Both the position numbers and the translations under genes were made by a program. Of a DNA stretch of 64,000 nucleotides, positions 63,301 to 64,000 are shown in pieces. Within the stretch, counting starts at the first letter, position 1. Each line of letters opens with the position of its first letter. This stretch comes from Zea mays (lineage: Eukaryota > Streptophyta > Magnoliopsida > Poales > Poaceae), in assembly GCF_902167145.1 (NCBI RefSeq), contig NC_050098.1:110584207-110648206 (forward strand), written 5' to 3'. Below the pieces are notes generated by a model. That model saw only the letters and a list, made by a program, of their open reading frames with translations. It did not search any database and was not told the origin of the DNA.

Positions 63301-64000
63301 TTAGTTCTCTAATTGTTTGAAGTAAGTTTAATTTGATAAGTTTGGGCCACTGCTAAGAAACCTAGAACCATGTGTATAATCACTGTATGCTTAGTTGAAA
63401 GTATTTAAAATTTTCTACCTCTCCCCAAGCGAGAGTTTGTATAGCATATCATTACATAAGCATTCATGTACATCGAATTGACTTGTAGAGCACCTTGAAG
63501 AAGAATTTGAAGTGGAAGTGGAAGGGGAGCCTATTCCTCCATCGGTACCTTCTCCAACTGAGGTTGTCAGTGAAGGTCCTCCAGAAGGTGCCCCATTTGG
63601 ATTTGCTGCTAACTGTAATATCCTGGTAGAAGAACACGACTCTCCTCATCACCAAGGCAAGCACCGGTGCATTTGCCACCTCCTTGTTGTTTTAAAACTT
63701 TTATCACTTATATGCTGCATTAGGTGATAGGAGTTGAGTGATGAAACAATTGATGCATTACCATTCCTTGGAATTTGATTATCCTCCTTGCTACCAGTTT
63801 TATAAAGAGAACTAATGAGGCTTAGCCCTGCCTAGAGAATTAAAACTTGTTTCTGTTTAAAAGAAGGAAAGAATGTTGTGTAACACTGGGTATGGGTTTG
63901 TTTTATGAAAAAGGACTTGTAATGGTGAGAGCATCATCTGCAGTGATGAATTCATCATTCAAGTATAGTACCTCTGTCAAGTACATAGTTTTGGGAAGGA
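60353..64000 (+). repeat. 3' LTR of element H, continued and cut by the window end
   Basis: Continues from 46193 (TGTAACAC then CCCTGGTGTTACTGG). 60353-60765 is about 96% like 36868-37281 by eye. From 60766 on it is only distantly similar to the 5' LTR, though the same landmarks follow in order, such as GTAGAG...GGAG...ACTTT...TTAAGT at about 61065. By landmark spacing this LTR would be clearly longer than 3740 bp. No LTR end is reached. Confidence 0.75.
63489..63656 (+). other. Exon-like acidic block inside element H 3' LTR
   Basis: 168 bp after GAATTGACTTGTAG. It reads HLEEEFEVEVEGEPIPPSVP and on through APFGFAANCNILVEEHD, ends CACCAAG and is followed by GCAAGC. Phase 1 at both ends, as in the other three LTRs. 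The downstream acceptor block would lie past the window edge. Confidence 0.45.

Larger units (their letters stand above)
36860..64000 (+). mobile_element. Element H: Tekay-type chromovirus, interrupted by element I, 3' LTR running off the window
   Basis: 5' LTR 36860-40599, primer-binding site 40604-40615, orf0 40856-41431, gag from 41581, pol to about 46029, polypurine tract, then a 3' LTR that begins at 46186, is interrupted by element I after 8 bp, and resumes at 60353. The AACAC duplication (46189-46193 and 60348-60352) proves the join. The two LTRs agree over the first ~414 bp only. Coding has several stops and frameshifts. Confidence 0.88.

Overview
This window is grass nuclear DNA, most likely maize (Zea mays) or a very close relative. 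It consists of LTR retrotransposons nested inside one another. I see no host gene, tRNA, rRNA or CRISPR array. Maize is suggested by the Opie/Ji-like copia LTR (TGAAAGGGAATTAGGC start, clusters of CACCGGACA/TGTCCGGTG palindromes), a Zeon/cinful-like gypsy LTR, and the density of nesting. Family names are from recognition, not from a search.

Layout (letters used throughout). D (1-7268, minus) is a decayed Ty1/copia element. It sits in C (7269-11028, minus), a gag-only Zeon/cinful-like Ty3/gypsy element. C sits in A (11029-11524 plus 23448-26556, plus strand), a Tekay-type chromovirus of which only the integrase/chromodomain end and 3' LTR remain. A is also split by B (11525-23442, plus), a complete Tat-lineage gypsy element with 475-bp LTRs and target-site duplication CGGGG. 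A had inserted into E (26557-32147, minus), a sister of B. E is fused without LTRs to F (32148-32942, plus), a chromovirus RT/RNase H fragment. F is cut by G (32943-36859, plus), a chromovirus LTR with a pre-gag ORF. G is cut by H (36860-64000, plus), another chromovirus. H is interrupted 8 bp into its 3' LTR by I (46194-60347, plus), a complete Tat-lineage element with 628-bp LTRs and target-site duplication AACAC.

How the parts work together. Sense-strand genes are the usual gag, aspartic protease, reverse transcriptase, RNase H and integrase; all are damaged by stops or frameshifts. Two less expected layers stand out. (1) The Tat-type elements B, E and I and the gag-only element C all carry a second, antisense gene between the sense coding region and the 3' LTR. 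In B and I I can join it into long multi-exon reading frames (about 1153 and 1018 codons, one internal stop each). In all four elements a tandem-repeat block lies between the converging 3' ends, and the blocks share a CCCTTAGG-type core. (2) Four chromovirus LTRs (A, G, H 5' and H 3') each contain an exon-like acidic reading frame in mid-LTR. Each is flanked by an AG acceptor and an AG|GC-like donor, is a multiple of three long, and has phase 1 at both ends. In three of them a later acceptor continues the frame to a stop. These two layers are the most promising undescribed biology here. They rest on hand-read splice signals and need transcript evidence.
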